The notes under the pieces were generated by a model that saw only the letters and a program-made list of their open reading frames with translations, was not told the DNA's origin and ran no database searches. DNA of 64,000 nt from Botryotinia globosa. Taxonomy: Eukaryota; Ascomycota; Leotiomycetes; Helotiales; Sclerotiniaceae. Made by a program: the position numbers and the translations under genes. Location of the stretch: positions 1,550,001 to 1,614,000 of the forward strand of contig RCSZ01000015.1 of NCBI GenBank assembly GCA_014898425.1, written 5' to 3'. Position 1 is the first letter of the stretch, and each line of letters opens with the position of its first letter. This document shows, piece by piece, positions 59,701 through 64,000 of this stretch.

Positions 59701-61057
59701 GAGTTTGAAACGACAGGCTGACAGCGATGGCTATTTCCCGCCCGATGCCAAACGATTCCGACAAAATATAGAAGAAAGAGAAAAAGAGAAAATAGCGGAA
59801 ATTGAAAAGCAAGAAGGAGAGAAGCTCGAAATGGGTGTACAGCAACTGGTTGATGAAATAAATAAGGGAGCCAAAGAAATCTCAGGGCCTGCACCTGGTT
59901 CAAAACCAACGAAACTTGATCTGTGGAAGCCAGCATCAAACGCTGAAGCTGAAGCACAAGCAAGAGAAGCTTTGCAAAGAGTTCGGGAATTGGAGCGTCT
60001 AAGAGTGTTCTTCAATGAACAGAGGAAGGATGTAAACGAAATTCAGATTCCACCCATTAAAGACCCCATTGCAGGTCTCGCTCCTTCAACAATCTTGACG
60101 TTGCCCGAAAACAGGTGGGCCCTAGAAGCAATAGTGAGACACAGGGAGGAGCATCGTTTAGATGAAGAAGTTCAGGAAACATCAGCCTTGAATAATCAAA
60201 ATGCATCTGAAAGATTGAAACGAAAACGTATCGCAGAAAAACGAAAACGAGGTGCACTTGGCTTTACACCCATGACAGATGCAGATCGAAAAGAACATGA
60301 GAGGAAACTGATCATCAAAGCAAAGGAAGAGAAAGATGCAAGGGATCTGAAAATCTATTTGAAATTGGCCGAGAAGTACAAGTCAAAAGAGAAACAAGTG
60401 AAAAGGGACATACAACACGCTGCATCTGTCAAAGGCGGGATTCAACCTGGTGATGTTGTGAAGGCCGAAACAGCTTCGAAAAAGGGAGAAAAGGAGCTGG
60501 CAGAACAGAAACTTGAAATGGCAAAACAGTTGAATATTTTGAGCTGGACTAAGGCCAACGGTCTCAGTTTAGATGACCTTGTCAAAAAGATGTCAGAACC
60601 TGGATTTGACCCTACGGACCATAACACTTGGGTTCACAATGCATCCGACAGCAAGAGAGATGAGGAAAACCTCGAGTCAGCCAATACAGCAGCTAGCGTA
60701 ATGGGAATGAGCATTGCCGATTGGTTCAAGAACATACACGGAGTCGCCGATGAAAATGCTTACCTCGCGAAGCTTAACGAGCACAAGGGGCCGTATTATG
60801 AAATGTCTGTAGATGCCGAGAAAGCCAAAGATGACTTCCGGAGAGCTTTGCTTGCCAGTGTCTCTGGATATGATGGAACAAAGAAAGGCGAATTTGCCAG
60901 TTGGGATGACGTTATTTCATCCATGCCAGTTGCCTCTAATTGGGACCAAATCCAGAATTCCGATCATCTTGAGGATCCGGATACATTTGGCATGGTACCA
61001 AGGAAGCAGGAGATAAATCCTTTTGATGGTCAAACGAAATGGGTGGGTGAGCTGTGA
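56715..61057 (+). CDS. Large conserved-looking fungal protein of unknown function, 1,429 residues
   Basis: Two exons, 56715-58322 and 58376-61057, with a 53-nt intron (phase 0). I do not recognise a family. Visible: a Pro-rich N-terminus; four spaced aromatic motifs in the first 400 residues (VWVARAYAEWEAYI, GYIEFSEALAEWQRR, SIEYAIALAKWEEL, GYIELSWQEAHYN), suggesting a repeated helical module; an acidic stretch DGDEEDDEDFNPND; a Trp/Gly-rich segment in the second half (SFWHGVGGRFYLQPAG, RDEYFGVAAGYYWQNAI); a highly charged coiled coil (EEREKEKIAEIEKQEGEKLE); basic runs (ERLKRKRIAEKRKRG) that could be nuclear signals; and a C-terminus with MGMSIADWFKNIHGVADENA. No signal peptide or membrane helix. 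Clean coding statistics over 4.3 kb make it a certain gene; function is open. Confidence 0.88.
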
Positions 61058-61972
61058 GGTGTACTGAGTATATCAGTGTCTATGAATTCTTATATGTGTG
61101 GATTTTTCTGTATATTGGCGTTGTACATTAACGAATTCATTGTGTTGGGCGTAGAATTTGCCTTTCACTTTCACTTCCAACCACACGATCTGCATGCTGC
61201 TTGAAAATCGGAGTATTAGTAACCACGTAGATTCGATGTAGAGTTTTCCGCCTGAATATAATTTCCCTTGATAATTTGGCATTGCATTAATGATGTTGAA
61301 ACTTTTTACTTGCTAAAAGCATGCATTTTGTTTTCAGTCTGTTGATCAAAGATGTGATATAGTATTGAACTGTTCCGGAATTATTTGGCATGGAGAGTTT
61401 CAAATTTTGTGTTCGCTTATTAGTGCAATACAAAAGGAGATGCAATGCAAAAGGCAGGCGACTCTTTCCTTCTTCAATACAATTTTATTGATGATCTAGT
61501 GAGGATTTGTGAGTATCAGAGAGCACAGTTGTATATGCATGAGTGGCAAATGACTGACGGAAACATCTTTATTGCAGGCATGCATTCGCTATTGCAAGTT
61601 TTATTCTGAAAATGCTTGAAAACACTTCAGGTTTTGCAGATTTATTTTCTGAAGTGGACACTGCAGGAACAATTTTAGGTGAAGAGTAGAGAACTGGTGT
61701 TTCTGGACGATTCAATAATGCGAATCGTTTTCCCTTCCATCTCTCGCATTAGATGCCATGCCGAGTGTAGATATCTTGTGAATCCAAAAATTCCACATGC
61801 ATCCTGATATCTCATTTTTTCATCCACAATATGTGGACTCCTAAACTCGATATCAGATCACAGAGTATGCAGAGTAGCCCAATATGTACAACCGCGCCAT
61901 ATATACAATCCTGCCAGTACCCAAATTTTCCACCATCCTATATCAAAATCCTTCCGAAGTTGATCTTATCTT
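61058..61972. other. Convergent intergenic region, nothing assigned
   Basis: 915 bp between the stop codons of the 1,429-residue gene (plus) and the small protein gene (minus). No coding or RNA gene recognised. Confidence 0.55.
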
Positions 61973-62434
61973 TCACGGTGGTTTCGAGCCACTCTCATCA
62001 ACACTTGACTTAAAGCCTAGTATCCCTCCTAATACGCCCCCAGGTTTCGGCACCGGACACTCGCGCTTAGGTAGTTTCCTGCTTCCATCTATTTCCTCTC
62101 CATCATCCAATTCCCCATTATTACCACCCATTTCCTCCCGAATCTTCTCATTGAAATCCTTATATTCACTCTTCCCATCTCTGTCTCCTCCCACAGTCTT
62201 CAATTGTGTCTGTAGCTGCCCCTGTTCTTTTCCTTGTTCCCCCACTTCATCAACAGGACATTTCCTCCTTCTCCTCCTCGGCCTCTGTGATCCCGACCCA
62301 TCATCTGCATATACGACGCGCGGTGCCGGACAAGGAAGAACGTGCGGTAGTGCTACGACGAAGAAACTGGCAAAGAGCGTGCCTGCGAAGAGGGAAGATG
62401 TGAATTTTGAGCGGGGGTGAAGATGAGGCGGCAT
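61973..62434 (-). CDS. Small single-helix protein with Cys-Pro motifs, 153 residues
   Basis: An intronless ATG-to-stop frame. Residues about 10-30 form one hydrophobic helix (SSLFAGTLFASFFVVALP) followed by LPCPAPRVVYADD, then a basic run RPRRRRRKCPVDE, a charged middle and a Gly/Pro-rich end with ECPVPKPGG. The short basic N-terminus plus one helix could be a mitochondrial or inner-membrane anchor, or a signal peptide. Three Cys-Pro pairs (CPAP, KCPVD, ECPVP) are notable, as haem- or metal-linked proteins use such motifs, but that is speculation. Protein-like composition and good start context support a real gene; no family assigned. Confidence 0.65.
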   Translation of the reverse strand: MPPHLHPRSKFTSSLFAGTLFASFFVVALPHVLPCPAPRVVYADDGSGSQRPRRRRRKCPVDEVGEQGKEQGQLQTQLKTVGGDRDGKSEYKDFNEKIREEMGGNNGELDDGEEIDGSRKLPKRECPVPKPGGVLGGILGFKSSVDESGSKPP

Positions 62435-63299
62435 GGTTTTTCTGATTTTGGTTACAAGGGAATGTGGTGAGTTTTGTTTGAGGAATGAATCGTGTCTGTT
62501 AATTTGTGTGAGTAATGAGGTTCAATTGGGGTTTGAAAGACTACTTACTGGTTATCTCATTATATGTGATAACATTGACATGGAATTTTAATTGAAGTAT
62601 TTAGTAGTCTTGTCTTTAAATTGACGTAGGGTACCGCAGTTGAACATAAAATTGGTGGGATATCATCGGGTAATTTATTAATTTTGGTCTGAGGCTTGAA
62701 ATTCACCACACTCCCTCCCACCAAGCCACATTCCCACCCCAGACTTATTAATTTAACACTAGCGTCATCTTGAGGTACCAGACCAGTCAGTCAGTCAGTC
62801 AGTCAGTCAGTCAGTCAGTCAGTCAGTAGGTACGGACCTTATCATATTCGAGGCTGAGGAAAATTATAATTCAACCAACAATTTCGATAACCATAATAAT
62901 TAAGACATCAACGAATTCTTTAATGACAGCGATATAATCCGTTTTCGAATTTGCACTTTGAGCGGAATTTTATTTGGTCTCTCTTTCCTGAAAAGTGGTT
63001 TTCTCCAGCCTTGAGTTACAGAGGATATTTCGCCATCTCGTTTGCGCCCCCATAGAACCTCGATGCGCCGTTGACATTCACGCGTTATTAAGGAACGAAT
63101 TCAACGAAATACATTAGGCATTTTTACATTTGAATCTTCGTTCTTTCGAATGAGCTGGGTTGCAGATTCAGAACGGCTGATAAATTGACATTGCGCCTCA
63201 TCGATATCTGGGAGCTATTTAAACTCTGTAGACGCCAATCTGATCCTACTCAATACATTTGCCTCCAAACTTTCTGATTGAAAGATTCGAGTAAGAAAC
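62435..63299. promoter_or_regulatory. Divergent upstream region with CAGT microsatellite
   Basis: 865 bp between the start codons of the small protein gene (minus) and the PPG1 gene (plus), thus both promoters. A CAGT array lies at 62784-62828. Confidence 0.55.
62784..62828 (+). repeat. CAGT microsatellite
   Basis: Eleven uninterrupted units in a divergent promoter region. Confidence 0.95.
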
Positions 63300-64000
63300 A
63301 TGAGTGATCTGGATAGGTACAGCTCCTACGACTTCATTCACAAGGCTTCAATCTGACTTTACTCCAGAGCCATTTCGCAATTGCGAGCTTGCCGACCCAT
63401 CCCAGAAGCAGAAGTTCGAGAATTATGTCATAAAGCGAGAGAATTGTTGATCGAGGAAGGAAATGTGGTCACAGTAACAGCACCAGTTACGGTACGGCTT
63501 CATGAGTATGCGCAAGTGATGGGTCGATATTGACGAATTTATGCAGATATGCGGTGATATCCATGGGCAATTTCATGACCTAATGGAACTATTCAGGGTT
63601 GGTGGTGATGTGCCCGACACAAACTACTTATTCATGGGTAAGATACGATCTTCTAGATGGCATAGATGGCGAATCTTGACTAACTTACCTAGGTGATTTC
63701 GTTGATCGCGGTTTCTACTCTTTAGAATCTTTCCTCCTCCTATTGTGTCTCAAAGTACGATATCCAGATCGAATGACCTTGATCCGAGGTAATCACGAAT
63801 CTAGACAAATTACAACAGTCTACGGATTTTACGACGAATGCCTGCGAAAGTATGGAAGCGCAAATGTATGGAGATACTGTTGCGAAGTATTTGATTATCT
63901 TGCTCTCGGTGCAATTGTGCTTGGAGCATCAAGCAGTCTTCAACCTACATCTATGCCGAACGGCGAACACAGTACTTCCTCGACGCAAGAATTCAATGAC
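63300..64000 (+). CDS. ppg1: PPG1-type Ser/Thr protein phosphatase, 3' end outside window
   Basis: Exons 63300-63316, 63368-63491, 63547-63637 and 63693 to beyond 64000; 180 residues visible. PPP-family metal and phosphate motifs are all present: GDIHGQ (50-55), GDFVDRG (78-84) and RGNHE (109-113). The N-terminus [18 protein letters not shown] and the segment [14 protein letters not shown] fit the fungal PP2A-like branch, PPG1, better than PP2A, PP4 or Sit4. After [12 protein letters not shown] the sequence runs into a Ser/Thr-rich insertion ([20 protein letters not shown]) where other PPP enzymes continue straight into the CVHGG region; as I recall, filamentous-fungal PPG1 proteins have an insert here. 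The yeast enzyme acts in glycogen accumulation and, with the Far complex, in Atg-related dephosphorylation. The first exon codes for under six residues. Confidence 0.92.

Overview
The window looks like nuclear DNA of a filamentous ascomycete, most probably a leotiomycete of the Botrytis/Sclerotinia type. The evidence is short GT-AG introns (mostly 47-70 nt) in almost every gene, fungus-specific families (Rad26/UvsD-type ATRIP, Pth11-like rhodopsin-fold receptors, PPG1 phosphatase), and AT-saturated repeats whose copies differ almost only by C-to-T/G-to-A transitions, as left by repeat-induced point mutation (RIP). The species is an inference; the intron-exon models and motifs are read directly.

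Layout. 1-4040 is RIP-degraded repeat DNA holding a 531-bp element with 130-bp long terminal repeats and two copies of a fold-back element (family A). 4186-31189 is the first gene block: a GMC oxidoreductase, a pepsin-fold protein with a lost active site, two convergent seven-helix rhodopsin-like proteins, the checkpoint protein UvsD/ATRIP divergent from CDP-diacylglycerol synthase, two divergent FAD monooxygenases (salicylate-hydroxylase-like and phenol-hydroxylase-like), and xanthine dehydrogenase. 31190-41243 is about 10 kb of ordinary base composition with almost no coding signal and several tandem repeats, ending at a hexose transporter (41244-42953). 44392-48958 is a second transposon island: two copies of a TA-flanked inverted-repeat element (family B), one split by a 1.7-kb LTR element (C); a third family A copy swollen by a TTTA microsatellite; and between them a fragment of a cyclophilin gene. 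48959-54526 is again almost empty. 54527-64000 is a second gene block: a bZIP factor, a 1,429-residue protein I do not recognise, a small one-helix protein, and the 5' part of PPG1 phosphatase, cut by the window end.

How the genes work together. This is a eukaryotic chromosome segment, so operon logic does not apply. Two arrangements may matter: the divergent FAD-monooxygenase pair sharing a 643-bp upstream region (a possible aromatic-hydroxylation pair), and xanthine dehydrogenase, whose promoter carries four GATA-factor motifs, as expected for purine use as nitrogen source. The convergent receptor genes share a 20-nt microexon at the same place and are probably old paralogues. I did not find an obviously new multi-gene system. 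The most unusual material is the transposon archaeology, including a nested insertion supported by an empty-site paralogue inside the same window.
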